A stretch of 64,000 nt of DNA from an uncultured Alphaproteobacteria bacterium (GCA_902596985.1 CACJWR010000003.1:39631-103630); one strand, 5' to 3'; numbered from the stretch's first letter, positions 23,662 to 33,288 are shown. The notes: generated by a model from the letters alone, not told the origin. Translations and numbers: made by a program.

Positions 23662-25195
23662 TTTTGGCTCCACCGTCTTTTTTTCTTCGTTGAACAAAAT
23701 TGTATAATTCTGACGCTATTTTTGAATCAATAATTGGGGGTTCAAACTCCTCTAGTATCTGCTTCCAAAGGTTGTTTGCCCTTTTCTCCGTCAATAGTTT
23801 CCCATCTGCTTCCCAAGCCTCATAGTTGCGCCAGTCTGATAAGATTGGTGCATAAAAAGCATCCTTATACCTTTCTTGGGTATGTGTAGCGCCGAAGAAG
23901 TGCCCATTATGACCCACCTCTTGTATAGCTGAGAAAGCCAACTTTTCCTCACTAGCATTAGTAATTTCAGGGTCAAGATATTTTTGAAGTTGTTGAATAA
24001 TCTCGCAATCAATAATAAATTTCTCATAGCTAGCTATTAATCCACCTTCTAACCAACCTGCTCCGTGATAAACCATATTTATTCCCCCAGAAATAGCTGA
24101 CCACAAACTGTTGGAGCTTTCCCATGTAGCCTGAGCGTCTGGAGCATTTGATGCGCACGCATTTGACGCACGTAAAGGGATTTTGTAAAAGCGAGCCATT
24201 TGACCTGTAATCTGCGTTGCTCTGATATACTCAGGTGTTCCAAAGGCAGGCGCTCCACTTTTCATGTCGACATTTGATGTAAAAGTCCCCAAAACGCATG
24301 GGCTTCCAGGGTTAATGTATTGAAGTAGTGCAATTGCTGCTAATGCTTCAGCCAGTGCCTGTGCAACTGATCCAGCTATCGTGACAGGAGACATCGCTCC
24401 AGCTAAAGTAAAAGGTGTAACTACCACAGGCTGATTTTTTTTCGCGAATCTCATAGCACCGTCAAGCATTGGCCAATCATGCTTTAGTGGGGAAGTAGAA
24501 TTAATGTTTGTAAAAATTCTTGGTTTTGAAAAGAATTCTTTTTCATCTAAACCAGAAGCCATCTTTGCCATTTCCATTGCATCTTCAACCCTTTCTGGAC
24601 CTAGTGAATAAGCGTGAACTACTTTGTCGGTAAGGGTGAGTTGTTCATATAAACAATGTAAGTGTCGAATTGAGGGATGAATATCTACTGGCTCTACTGG
24701 ATATCCTCCTGAGAAATGAATGCAATTGAAAAATTGAGTTAACTTTGTCAAATCTTTAAAGCTATCAAAATCTCCAGGCCTCTTTCCTCTATCTAGATCC
24801 AACACGTTTGGAGGAGAAGAAACATTACCAAATACAATATGCCGATCTCCAATCTTAATTTTATTCTTGGCATTTCTTGGTGTGATAGAAAAATGTTGTG
24901 GAACTGTTTTCAACATGTCCATAACCCATCGGCGATCCATTTTCACCTTTGAGTCATTAAGTTCTACTTTACATCCTGCTTTTTGAAGAATCTTGCATGC
25001 TTCTGGATTTAGAAATAGGACGCCGATATCCTCGAGAATCTTCATTGCCGTATTATGTATCGCAATCACTGCCTCTTCCTTAAGTGGCTCAACAAAATTA
25101 TCAAAGTTATATGGTATCTGCCAACTCTGTTGCTGAAGCGAAAGCCTCGAGGCTCTAATTTCTTTATTGGAAATACGTGAAGCTTTTCTTCTCAT
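23651..25195 (-). CDS. MttB-family methyltransferase, pyrrolysine-free (COG5598 type)
   Basis: A 514-residue member of the trimethylamine methyltransferase (MttB) superfamily. The reading frame is uninterrupted, with no internal amber codon, so it is of the non-pyrrolysine class; some members of that class demethylate glycine betaine (MtgB) or related quaternary amines. Visible blocks include GVLFLNPEACKILQKAGC in the N-terminal third, FGNVSSPPNVLDLDRG, TPFTLAGAMSPVTIAG and GQMARFYKIPLRASNACASNA. No corrinoid-protein or reductive-activase gene lies beside it, so substrate and methyl acceptor are unknown. Confidence 0.85.
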   Translation of the reverse strand: MRRKASRISNKEIRASRLSLQQQSWQIPYNFDNFVEPLKEEAVIAIHNTAMKILEDIGVLFLNPEACKILQKAGCKVELNDSKVKMDRRWVMDMLKTVPQHFSITPRNAKNKIKIGDRHIVFGNVSSPPNVLDLDRGKRPGDFDSFKDLTKLTQFFNCIHFSGGYPVEPVDIHPSIRHLHCLYEQLTLTDKVVHAYSLGPERVEDAMEMAKMASGLDEKEFFSKPRIFTNINSTSPLKHDWPMLDGAMRFAKKNQPVVVTPFTLAGAMSPVTIAGSVAQALAEALAAIALLQYINPGSPCVLGTFTSNVDMKSGAPAFGTPEYIRATQITGQMARFYKIPLRASNACASNAPDAQATWESSNSLWSAISGGINMVYHGAGWLEGGLIASYEKFIIDCEIIQQLQKYLDPEITNASEEKLAFSAIQEVGHNGHFFGATHTQERYKDAFYAPILSDWRNYEAWEADGKLLTEKRANNLWKQILEEFEPPIIDSKIASELYNFVQRRKKDGGAKTDF

Positions 25196-25237
25196 TATAA
25201 ATTCGTAGCAAACATCTTGTAAATTATTATATATTAT

Positions 25238-25936
25238 CTACCTAACTAGGAAAGTCTTTTTGAGCCACGCCTCTAATTCATCAATACTATCAATTACAAA
25301 AGGCGTATGGGCACTTAAATCTTTTTTATTTGCAGTTCCTGACAATACTCCAAGACAAGGCATACTTATTTTATTAGCTGCGACTAAGTCATAAGTACTA
25401 TCACCAATCATCAGTACCTCTTGGGATAGTAAATTTGTTTTTCTTAAAAAAGCCTCGAGTTGTCCGGGCTCTGGCTTAGAACCATATCCACTGTCATAGC
25501 CGATTATCATATCGAAATATTGAGTTAAATTATGCTGTTTAAGATGTTTTATAGCATTGCTTTCACTGTCATTTGTTACCAGACCGAATGTAATTGTTCC
25601 TAAGTTAGTTAACAATGTATGTAGATTAGTTAATGGTACTTGTTTAGCATCACCAGAACCCTCAAATAGACCTTCATGAATCTTCTTTTTCATTACTTGC
25701 GGGAACTTTTGGAAAATTGCTTCGACTACCTCATCCACGGAGCCATGCACAAAAATACTTTCCCTCACGAATTTATCAGAAGCTAAGTCAAAGTTTATTG
25801 CTTTAGCCAATGTCAGTTTGTCTAGATTATGTTGATTGCTGAACTTCGTGACAAAGACTTTAGCCCACTCTGACCATGATCTTTGGATGTCAAATAAAGT
25901 GCCATCTTTATCGAAGATAATCCCCTTAATTTTCAT
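25238..25936 (-). CDS. HAD-family phosphatase, phosphoglycolate-phosphatase-like
   Basis: A 232-residue HAD-superfamily hydrolase. Motif I is FDKDGTLFD (near residue 8), motif II is VTNDS, motif III the lysine in GSKPEPGQLEAFL, and motif IV MIGDSTYDLVAA. A helical cap lies between motifs I and II, as in phosphoglycolate phosphatase/GmhB-like enzymes. The exact substrate cannot be fixed. The start at 25936 makes an ATGA overlap with the upstream HAD gene, so the two are an operon; longer in-frame starts are not needed. Confidence 0.82.
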   Translation of the reverse strand: MKIKGIIFDKDGTLFDIQRSWSEWAKVFVTKFSNQHNLDKLTLAKAINFDLASDKFVRESIFVHGSVDEVVEAIFQKFPQVMKKKIHEGLFEGSGDAKQVPLTNLHTLLTNLGTITFGLVTNDSESNAIKHLKQHNLTQYFDMIIGYDSGYGSKPEPGQLEAFLRKTNLLSQEVLMIGDSTYDLVAANKISMPCLGVLSGTANKKDLSAHTPFVIDSIDELEAWLKKTFLVR

Positions 25937-26589
25937 TCGGTATCTTTTAAACGGCCTATTAATTGGGAAACCAAATCTTCCCATGAGGTAGGCTCTATAG
26001 ATGCTCCAACAGCTTTAGGCATATAAGGCTTAACTAAGTCACAAACCGAAAAATGAACACACACTGTTTGCTGATTGTCCTTATATACGCTCTCCACTTG
26101 ATAAGGATTGTCATCAATAAAAAATGACTGGGCTTTATGGTTTTTCAGTATTTCCTTCACAGCTGGCCCCTTCATCCCTTCATTACTAATTAATGGATAA
26201 TCCATATTTAGGTCTTTAAGGTTGGCTACCCTATCATTATGGACGGAGTAAGGGACATTGCTTAAAATTATAATCTGGGCATATTCTTGAAGTTTCTCTA
26301 GTGCTTGTGGAGCACCCTTTGCAGCTGGCTGGATTTTTGTTTCCTCATTTATGAAACCCCACACCAGATCTTTTGCCGTGTCGGGAGTGGCGACCTCATC
26401 TGTTTTTTCTTTCTTAATTGCATTATCTAACCGATAGCCAGTTAAATGTAAGCGGTGACCATGTTTTTTAAGATATTTAGCAAAAGGTTCAGCAAAGTGA
26501 ACGAGAACCTCATCAGCATCGAAAATCATCACCGGAAGTTTAGGATCAATCTTTAAATCTGAGATTTGTTTTTTAGTATTTGGTGTCAT
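25933..26589 (-). CDS. HAD-like hydrolase, second member of a two-gene pair
   Basis: A 218-residue HAD-like protein with motif I FDADEVLVHFAEPF; the usual DxDxT/V loop becomes DADEV, keeping both aspartates' spacing. IILSNVPYSVHND is the motif II region and FFIDDNPYQVESV the motif IV region. The cap is small. Substrate unknown. I start it at ATG 26589 (TPNTKKQIS...), which gives the normal short N-terminus before motif I. It overlaps the downstream HAD gene by four bases. Confidence 0.72.
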   Translation of the reverse strand: MTPNTKKQISDLKIDPKLPVMIFDADEVLVHFAEPFAKYLKKHGHRLHLTGYRLDNAIKKEKTDEVATPDTAKDLVWGFINEETKIQPAAKGAPQALEKLQEYAQIIILSNVPYSVHNDRVANLKDLNMDYPLISNEGMKGPAVKEILKNHKAQSFFIDDNPYQVESVYKDNQQTVCVHFSVCDLVKPYMPKAVGASIEPTSWEDLVSQLIGRLKDTE

Positions 26590-26686
26590 AATTTTAAATA
26601 AGTTCAAAATATATTCTTTTTTGTAGGCCAGATAAAGAAAAATGCAATACAATAGTTTAGTTAATTATTTGTGAAAGAGTGTAAAA

Positions 26687-27364
26687 ATGAATGACAACGA
26701 TGACGTGCCAATCAAAGATGCGGCGACAGTTATACTACTGAGGGAAAAAAAAGATAGTACATATGTTCTTATGGGACAAAGAGGTAATAAGGCAGTTTTT
26801 ATGCCTAGTAAATATGTATTCCCCGGGGGTGCGGTAGATGAAGAAGATAGTAAAGTAAAATTATATAAAAGTATTGATGAAAACAAGATTGATTTACTTC
26901 ATCAATACTCGAAAAAGAAAATTGCCAAGGAGCTTTGCGTTGCCGCAATAAGAGAGTTATGGGAAGAAGCTGGTTTACGATTATGCGCAAAAGTAGAGGA
27001 TGTTGGAACAATAAGCCCAGAGTGGAAAGACTTCTGTAATGGTCTTTATTTACCCGATGCCAGCAATCTGGAATATGTGTTTAGAGCCATAACTCCGCCT
27101 GGAAGACCTAGAAGGTTTGATGCAAGGTTTTTTATCTGTAGAGCGGAGAATATTAATGGAAACCTCGATGATTTTTCGTCTGCTTCAACCGAATTAAGTC
27201 ATTTGCACTGGATTGATATTAATGAGGTCAAGAGCCTTAACTTACCCTTTATAACAGAAGTTGTTCTTAATGAAGTCAAAGAGATTATTAAAGATGGTCC
27301 AAACAAAAAAGGAGTTCCTTTTTTTAAACATGGAGCTTCTTCGGATTTTATTTTTATCAGTTAA
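26687..27364 (+). CDS. Nudix hydrolase with an expanded Nudix box
   Basis: A 225-residue Nudix protein. The fold starts with DAATVILLREKKDSTYVLMGQRG, the GG of the Nudix box is in VFPGGAVDEED, and the catalytic REL-EE-G part is ELCVAAIRELWEEAGLRL, but about 35 residues are inserted between the two. This expanded type resembles the NUDT7/NUDT19 (CoA or acyl-CoA diphosphatase) branch, so a CoA-type substrate is possible but unproven. The ATG at 26687 follows a poor ribosome binding site. It diverges from the HAD pair. Confidence 0.83.
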   Translation: MNDNDDVPIKDAATVILLREKKDSTYVLMGQRGNKAVFMPSKYVFPGGAVDEEDSKVKLYKSIDENKIDLLHQYSKKKIAKELCVAAIRELWEEAGLRLCAKVEDVGTISPEWKDFCNGLYLPDASNLEYVFRAITPPGRPRRFDARFFICRAENINGNLDDFSSASTELSHLHWIDINEVKSLNLPFITEVVLNEVKEIIKDGPNKKGVPFFKHGASSDFIFIS

Positions 27365-27425
27365 AAATGTTTATTGACTAATTATATTAGTTTTAATATC
27401 TAACTACAAAACAAGGAATAAAGAC

Positions 27426-27593
27426 ATGGCTAAACCTTCTACAATAAAAATCAGACTTAATTCTACCGCAGATACAGGGCATTTTTACGTCACAAAGAAA
27501 AACTCAAGAACTATGACTGACAAAATGGTTGTTAAGAAGTATGACCCAGTGGCAAGAAAGCACGTAGAATATAAGGAAGGAAAAATTAAGTAA
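27426..27593 (+). CDS. rpmG: Large-subunit ribosomal protein bL33
   Basis: A 55-residue basic protein beginning [20 protein letters not shown], then [20 protein letters not shown] and ending VEYKEGKIK. This is bL33 in its cysteine-free (zinc-independent, C-) form, of full length. AAGGA lies nine bases before the ATG. It is monocistronic and followed by a hairpin. Confidence 0.95.
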   Translation: MAKPSTIKIRLNSTADTGHFYVTKKNSRTMTDKMVVKKYDPVARKHVEYKEGKIK

Positions 27594-27624
27594 GGTAGCA
27601 ACTATTCTAAAAAGAGCTGCTACC
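27594..27624. terminator. Possible terminator hairpin between rpmG and the BI-1 gene
   Basis: The arms GGTAGCA (27594-27600) and TGCTACC (27618-27624) form a 7-base stem just after the rpmG stop, between two convergent genes. There is no clean U-tract on either strand, so the terminator call is tentative. Confidence 0.4.
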
Positions 27625-27632
27625 TAAAAATA

Positions 27633-28349
27633 TTAGTCTCTGTTTCCCATAAACTGAAGAAGGAACATAAACATATTCAAGAAGTTTAGGTACAAGGACA
27701 GAGCACCCATTATACCCATCTTTTCTGCATACTCTTCACCGTAAGATGACCTATACTGCAAGTACGTATTTTTGATGTTCTGCGTATCATATGCGGTCAA
27801 TCCTGCAAAAATTAGCACTCCAATTGCAGATATTGCAAGGTGCATAACTGGGCTCTGAAAAAACCAATTTGCTACAGATGCTACGATTATACCGATCAAA
27901 CCTATAAACAAAAAATTCCCTAAAGCTGATAGGTCTCTTTTGGTTGTATACCCATAAAGGCTAAGAGCTCCAAATGCGACCGCAGTAGTAAAAAACGTTT
28001 GTGCAATCGATATTGCTGTATATGCCAAGAAAATATATGATATTGAAAGCCCGATCAGAGCGGCGAAAATCCAGAAAACTAATTGCGCTGTCTGAGTTCG
28101 CATAGAATGGATTTTAGCACTAAACATAAAAACAACGCCAAGTGGCGCTAACATTACAACCCATTGCAGCCATGTTCCAAATATTGCCATAACGAGCGCA
28201 GGCGTTGTGCCCACCGCGTAAGCTACGGCCCCTGTTATCAACATCGCTAACGACATAAGTCCATATACTTTGTTCATGTGGGCTCTAAGACCTGCGTCTA
28301 TGGCCTGAGATGAATCTACATATGATTTTGCAGTTTGATATTCTGCCAT
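27633..28349 (-). CDS. Bax inhibitor-1/YccA family membrane protein
   Basis: A 238-residue protein with about seven membrane helices. It has the family N-terminus with HMNKVYGLMSLAMLITGAV in helix 1 and the signature AGLTAYDTQNIKN before the last helix pair, which carries the di-aspartyl pH-sensor region; it ends with SLYLNFLNMFMFLLQFMGNRD. Alphaproteobacterial members act in membrane protein quality control or ion leak; the precise role here is not shown. It stands alone on the minus strand. Confidence 0.92.
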   Translation of the reverse strand: MAEYQTAKSYVDSSQAIDAGLRAHMNKVYGLMSLAMLITGAVAYAVGTTPALVMAIFGTWLQWVVMLAPLGVVFMFSAKIHSMRTQTAQLVFWIFAALIGLSISYIFLAYTAISIAQTFFTTAVAFGALSLYGYTTKRDLSALGNFLFIGLIGIIVASVANWFFQSPVMHLAISAIGVLIFAGLTAYDTQNIKNTYLQYRSSYGEEYAEKMGIMGALSLYLNFLNMFMFLLQFMGNRD

Positions 28350-28497
28350 TTTTACTGACCCCTAATTAATTATTGAGTTAATGATAATCCTAATATCGGA
28401 CAAGTAAGCTATTTTTTCAAGTATTCAATGAATATTTAATTAAAAAATATCAAATAAAATGGTAGAAAAGACAAAGTAAAACGCCATTATAGCAAAC

Positions 28498-29310
28498 ATG
28501 GGGTCAAAAATCTTTACCGAACAAGAGAAACAAAGCCTTTTTCTGAACGCAATAGATATAGTCTATGAGGCCGGAAAAATAACAATCGGCTATTTTAAAC
28601 AAAATCTGATCATTGAGAATAAAGACGAGAACTTTTTCAATCCGGTTACAGTTGCAGATAAATCAGCAGAAAAAAAAATCAGAGAAATGATTGAAAAGCT
28701 TTATCCAAATGACTCAATAATTGGTGAAGAATATGGAAGGAAAAGTGGTTCAACTGACTTCACGTGGATTATAGATCCTATTGATGGAACAAAAGCCTTT
28801 ATTTCGGGAATTCCAACATGGGGGATACTGTTATCTTTGGTCGAAAACAGTAAACCAATAATGGGCGTTATTTATCAGCCATTTACTGGCGAGCTTTTTT
28901 GGGGAGGTTTTGGAAAAGCTTTCAAGAAAATTAACCTTAAAAGCAATGATCCACAGTCTTTAATCGTCAGAAAATGTAAAAGTTTAGCTAATGCAGTTGT
29001 TGCCACGTCATCACCTACCATATCAAACCAAATATTTCAAACCAGTTTAGATGAAATAATGAGACTTTCAAAGTTAGATAGGTACGGCTTAGATTGTTAT
29101 GCATATGCTATGCTAGCAGACGGATGTATTGATGCGGTGATTGAATTTGGTCTTCAAGAATATGATATCAGAGCGCCTGAAGCTATCGTTTTGTCTGCTG
29201 GTGGCATCATAAGTAATCTTGACGGGTCTTATCCGCTGAAAGGAGGCGATGTGATTGCCTCCGGTGACTCCCGCGTTCATGAACAAATAATCAAAATTTT
29301 TAATAACTGA
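28498..29310 (+). CDS. hisN: Inositol-monophosphatase-family phosphatase, HisN-like histidinol phosphatase
   Basis: A 270-residue Mg-dependent phosphatase. Metal-binding motifs are IIGEEYG (E77/E78), DPIDGT (93-98) and the late YDIRAPEAIVLSAGG. The stretch YGLDCYAYAMLADGCIDAVIE closely follows the HisN-type histidinol phosphatase pattern rather than SuhB or CysQ. It would remove phosphate from histidinol phosphate in histidine synthesis. No other his gene is near. The start is ATG 28498 with a weak ribosome binding site. Confidence 0.78.
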   Translation: MGSKIFTEQEKQSLFLNAIDIVYEAGKITIGYFKQNLIIENKDENFFNPVTVADKSAEKKIREMIEKLYPNDSIIGEEYGRKSGSTDFTWIIDPIDGTKAFISGIPTWGILLSLVENSKPIMGVIYQPFTGELFWGGFGKAFKKINLKSNDPQSLIVRKCKSLANAVVATSSPTISNQIFQTSLDEIMRLSKLDRYGLDCYAYAMLADGCIDAVIEFGLQEYDIRAPEAIVLSAGGIISNLDGSYPLKGGDVIASGDSRVHEQIIKIFNN

Positions 29311-29319
29311 GCTTAATCG

Positions 29320-30258
29320 TTATGATTTGAGATATTCATGTATTAATAATAATGCTTCTTGTCTAATTTCTTCCTTTTCAATCAAGATTTCATGTTGGGC
29401 TTTATTAATAGTTACTGTATTTATGAAAGCGTATCTATACATTGATTGCATAACTGCTACGTTATCTGTTATTTGTTCTTTTCCTGCCAGCAATACCAGT
29501 ATTTTTCTGTTTGGTATTTTAGCTAGGCTTAGTGCTTCAATCTCCTTTAAAATTGCAATAACATAACCTAAAGTAGGGGTACCACTATGTAAATTACGAT
29601 TTTCTTTTAATATTGTCTGCAAACGCTTAAACTGCTTTTTGTCGGACGTAAGTGTATTTTTTCTAAAATCCACAGTAAGTGGATAGGGCTTATATTTTTG
29701 CGGATTTTGTTGGGTAAGCATTATTAATCCCAAAAGTCGCAATGCTTTTTCAAATTTGATAACCAACCTTTGAATTGGCCTCGCCATGTAAGGGAAATTA
29801 CCCCAGAGTGGGGATAGAAAAACATATTTATCAAAAGATTGTGGCTCTGATGTAAGTCTTCTTAACCCTATAAGACAACCTAACGAGTGGGCAACTAAGT
29901 ACCATGGAGTAGTTAATTTTTTTTTTTTCGCTAAACCTATCATAGTGTCTAAATCCAATTGGTACTCCTCAGCACTAGAAATGTGTTGGATTTTGGGTCT
30001 GGAAGGAAATGGTCTGTCTGAAAGCCCCCAACCTCGCCAATCGAGTGTGCAGACATTAAATCCTTTTTTTATAAAAAACTCAAATGTGCCTGAGTACTTT
30101 TCTATGAATTCACGATGACCATTCAGGAAAAAAACTGTCCCAAGAACTCTTTTTGTGTTGGCTTTCCATATTGCTGTTCGTAACTTTCTACCATCTTCAG
30201 TTTTTTTGAAGATGATTTGCCCACTCTCCAGCATATATTTGCTGAGATTTGTTTTCAT
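29320..30258 (-). CDS. Alpha/beta hydrolase, lysophospholipase-like
   Basis: A 312-residue alpha/beta hydrolase of the monoacylglycerol lipase/PldB type. The oxyanion region is FFLNGHREFIEKY, then CTLDWRGWGLSDRP, and the nucleophile elbow is VAHSLGCLIGLRR; a late histidine is in KAQHEILIE. No signal peptide is seen, so it acts in the cytoplasm or at the inner face of the membrane. It lies 8 bases downstream of the SCP2 gene, suggesting a shared lipid-related role, which is an inference. Confidence 0.83.
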   Translation of the reverse strand: MKTNLSKYMLESGQIIFKKTEDGRKLRTAIWKANTKRVLGTVFFLNGHREFIEKYSGTFEFFIKKGFNVCTLDWRGWGLSDRPFPSRPKIQHISSAEEYQLDLDTMIGLAKKKKLTTPWYLVAHSLGCLIGLRRLTSEPQSFDKYVFLSPLWGNFPYMARPIQRLVIKFEKALRLLGLIMLTQQNPQKYKPYPLTVDFRKNTLTSDKKQFKRLQTILKENRNLHSGTPTLGYVIAILKEIEALSLAKIPNRKILVLLAGKEQITDNVAVMQSMYRYAFINTVTINKAQHEILIEKEEIRQEALLLIHEYLKS

Positions 30259-30266
30259 AATGTCTA

Positions 30267-30557
30267 TTAGGCTAAAATGCTACTCAATTCCATAGCTGCA
30301 CTCATTGAGCCTTCTACCTTTAATGACCCTGTCATATAAGCCTCTGTTGCATTCATATCACCATCAAGGATTTTTGTAAAAATATCCAGAGAAGCGATTA
30401 ATGTGCAATCAGTTTCTTCTTCTGATATTCTCACCCCGTCACTATCGACTATTATTGAACCCTCATCTTCAATTTTAAACTTGACGCTTGAGTCAAAAGC
30501 TGCTCCAGCCATTTTATCATTTATAGCTGCTACAGCCTTTTCTAATATTTCACTCAT
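30267..30557 (-). CDS. SCP2 sterol-binding domain protein
   Basis: A 96-residue stand-alone SCP2-type domain. It has the typical VKFKIEDEGSIIVDSDGV strands, a CTLIASLDIFTKILDGDMNATEAYMTG block and a closing SLKVEGSM segment. Such proteins bind acyl chains or lipids non-covalently. It precedes the alpha/beta hydrolase gene in one probable operon and diverges from the helicase gene. Confidence 0.9.
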   Translation of the reverse strand: MSEILEKAVAAINDKMAGAAFDSSVKFKIEDEGSIIVDSDGVRISEEETDCTLIASLDIFTKILDGDMNATEAYMTGSLKVEGSMSAAMELSSILA

Positions 30558-30681
30558 AATATACTTTCTTTAATTAATTTTTATTTTTTTGCTTACGCGT
30601 TTCATATATCATCGGTTCTTACGATCTTATTAATAACCTATGCTTGAAAGCTCTTATCTCTAAACTATAAGATATTTTTTT

Positions 30682-33288
30682 ATGGATTTCAAACGCAGCA
30701 GTAACAGTTCCTCTACGTGTAGGGCGATCTTAGGTCCAACTAATACTGGCAAGACATATTATGCATTAGAGAGGATGATTTCCTATAAAAGTGGAGTGAT
30801 AGGCGTTCCGTTACGACTCCTTGCGCGAGAAATATATGATCGACTTGTGTTATTGAAAGGAGCGGATAACGTAGTGCTCAACACAGGTGAAGAGAAAATA
30901 CGTGGAAAATTTGAGCGATATTGGGTCTGTACAACTGAAGCCATGCCTGTCGAAAAGACATTTGAATTTGTAGCAGTAGATGAGATTCAACTTTGTGCTG
31001 ATGTAGAAAGAGGACATATATTCACTGATAGGTTATTAAACTCTCGCGGACGATTTGAAACTTTGTTCTTAGGATCTGCAGTTATTAAGGATTTAATAAA
31101 AAAGATAATACCCGATATTGAAATAATTAGCAGAGACCGACTTTCAAAATTGAGTTTTTCTGGGAAAAAAAATATTTCTAAATTAGGGCCGAGATCAGCA
31201 GTAGTAGATTTTTCAGTTGATAGAGTTTACGAATTGGCTGAACATTTAAGATCATCTAAGGGTGGAGCTGCAGTAGTTTTAGGAGCGCTATCTCCAAAGA
31301 CAAGAAACGCTCAAGTGGAGTTGTATCAAAATGGAGATGTGGACCACATAGTGGCTACAGATGCAATAGGTATGGGCCTAAACTTGCCAATAAATAATAT
31401 TTATTTTGCAGCTCTGCAAAAATTTGATGGACGTCGACTAAGGCCGCTCAATACCTTAGAAATTGCTCAGATTGCTGGTCGCGCAGGACGTTACACCACT
31501 GATGGTTTTTTTGGTGAAACTGGAAGCATAATGCCAATGGGAGAAATGTTGATTCATGATGTTGAGAATAATATTTTCCCAATGCTTAAAAAGTTAAAAT
31601 GGCGTAACACTGCGCTTGATTTTAATGACGTTAGCTCACTCGTAAAATCCCTCGATTTGATAGCGAGTGAAAGCTATCTTGAACGGTCTCTAGATGGTCT
31701 TGATGTTAATACTTTAAAATTTATAAACGTAAATAATCCTGAACTTTTAAAGGAACTGAAAAGAGATGACGTTAAATTGTTATGGAAGGCATGCCAAATA
31801 CCAGATTTCAGAAAAATTTCAAATCAAGATCATGCAGGTCTCATAATGAAAATTTTTGACTTTGTAAGAACCAAAGGAAGCATTCCTTCAGATTGGTTGA
31901 AGATGGAGATTGCTCGTCTAGATAGTGTTCACGGTGATATAGATATCTTATCTAAGAGATTATCGTTTATCAGGACTTGGTCATTTGTTGCGAACATTAA
32001 CAAATGGCTACTGGATAACGAATATTTTATTGGAATTACCAGAAATATTGAAGATAAGCTATCAGATGCCTTGCATCTAAAACTTACACAACGATTTGTT
32101 GACCTAAGGAGGTCTGTATTGATAAAAAAGGGAATGGCAGAAAATTTTGATGAGAAAGATTTCGAGTTAAGAGAGGATAGCTGCGTTTATATCAAGGGAC
32201 ACCTCTTTGGTAAAATGGATGGGTTTGTATTTAATCTTTCTGGGGTAGATTCTGTATTGGAGAATAAAAAATTGATGCAGGTGGTGAGACCTTTCTTGCG
32301 TCAACATCTCACTGGCTTAGTAACGAGTTTTTATGAAGCACCAGAGAGTGAAATTTTGCTTCATGTAGATGGGCAAGTGATTTGGCGAGGTAGCAAAGTT
32401 GGTCAGCTGGAGAAAAGTCAAAAAATATTGATCCCAAAAGTTAAACTGATCAAGTCAGATGAACTGGATAAAAGCAGCCTGGAAAAAATTCAAAGAAAAC
32501 TCAACATTTTTATTGAAAATAAGGTTAAGACACTGATGCCTAATCTTTTGATTCTTGCCAATAATAATAAGTTGAGGGGAGCTACAGCTGGTTTTGCACA
32601 TATTTTTGTTAATAATTTGGGTGTTCTTATGAAATCTGAGGTTATGGAGCAATTCAATAGCATGGATAACGAGAGCAAAGATAACTTAAGAAATTTTGGT
32701 ATAAGGTTTGGATACAAGACAATTTATGATACAACGCTTCTTAAGCCAGAAGCCTCAAAGTTAAGAATTGCTCTATTCAATGTTTTCTGTGCTATCCCTG
32801 AACCCACATTATTTCACCCCCCAGCTGGTCTAGTTACAGTTGAATACGACAAACATATATCAAAGAAACAATATTTGGTTGCAGGCTTTTTTGTGGCTGG
32901 CAATAGGGCTATAAGAATAGACATGCTTGAAAGACTGTTTTTTATGATCAAAGAGTATTCCAAAGATGAGTGGATAGTAATTCAACCAGGTATGTTATCG
33001 ATTACCGGATTAGGGTTAGAAAAATTTACGGAGCTCATTAGAAGCCTTCGATTTGACATCAAACATGAGAAAATAGAGAAAGGTAATGAGGTTATAACTT
33101 TTGAGAAGGATGATGAGCACTATAAGGTTTTGTTTAAAAAACAGTTAATAAACAAAAGAGAAAAATCAATGTCAGCTTCTGAAATATTTAAAAAGACGAA
33201 GCAAAATAGAAAAAAGAATAGGGTAAAAAAACAAATGCCGAAAAATGACTCGCCTTTTTCCATGTTAAAGGATTTAATAAAAAATTGA
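30682..33288 (+). CDS. SUV3-like DExH-box RNA helicase
   Basis: An 868-residue helicase. Walker A is GPTNTGKT (about 18-25), motif II VDEIQLC, and motif VI GRAGRYTTDG followed by FFGETG; VPLRLLAREIYDRL after motif I is typical of the mitochondrial SUV3/alphaproteobacterial group. The C-terminal half carries the group's helical region and a lysine-rich tail. It probably acts in RNA unwinding or decay. It overlaps the S4-domain gene by four bases (TTGA), and helicase, S4 protein, ferredoxin and CarD form a block known from other Alphaproteobacteria. Confidence 0.9.
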   Translation: MDFKRSSNSSSTCRAILGPTNTGKTYYALERMISYKSGVIGVPLRLLAREIYDRLVLLKGADNVVLNTGEEKIRGKFERYWVCTTEAMPVEKTFEFVAVDEIQLCADVERGHIFTDRLLNSRGRFETLFLGSAVIKDLIKKIIPDIEIISRDRLSKLSFSGKKNISKLGPRSAVVDFSVDRVYELAEHLRSSKGGAAVVLGALSPKTRNAQVELYQNGDVDHIVATDAIGMGLNLPINNIYFAALQKFDGRRLRPLNTLEIAQIAGRAGRYTTDGFFGETGSIMPMGEMLIHDVENNIFPMLKKLKWRNTALDFNDVSSLVKSLDLIASESYLERSLDGLDVNTLKFINVNNPELLKELKRDDVKLLWKACQIPDFRKISNQDHAGLIMKIFDFVRTKGSIPSDWLKMEIARLDSVHGDIDILSKRLSFIRTWSFVANINKWLLDNEYFIGITRNIEDKLSDALHLKLTQRFVDLRRSVLIKKGMAENFDEKDFELREDSCVYIKGHLFGKMDGFVFNLSGVDSVLENKKLMQVVRPFLRQHLTGLVTSFYEAPESEILLHVDGQVIWRGSKVGQLEKSQKILIPKVKLIKSDELDKSSLEKIQRKLNIFIENKVKTLMPNLLILANNNKLRGATAGFAHIFVNNLGVLMKSEVMEQFNSMDNESKDNLRNFGIRFGYKTIYDTTLLKPEASKLRIALFNVFCAIPEPTLFHPPAGLVTVEYDKHISKKQYLVAGFFVAGNRAIRIDMLERLFFMIKEYSKDEWIVIQPGMLSITGLGLEKFTELIRSLRFDIKHEKIEKGNEVITFEKDDEHYKVLFKKQLINKREKSMSASEIFKKTKQNRKKNRVKKQMPKNDSPFSMLKDLIKN

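Noticed and set aside
23651..25195. Pyrrolysine (in-frame amber) in the MttB-like gene
   Set aside because: The frame is open throughout, so this is the Pyl-free class.
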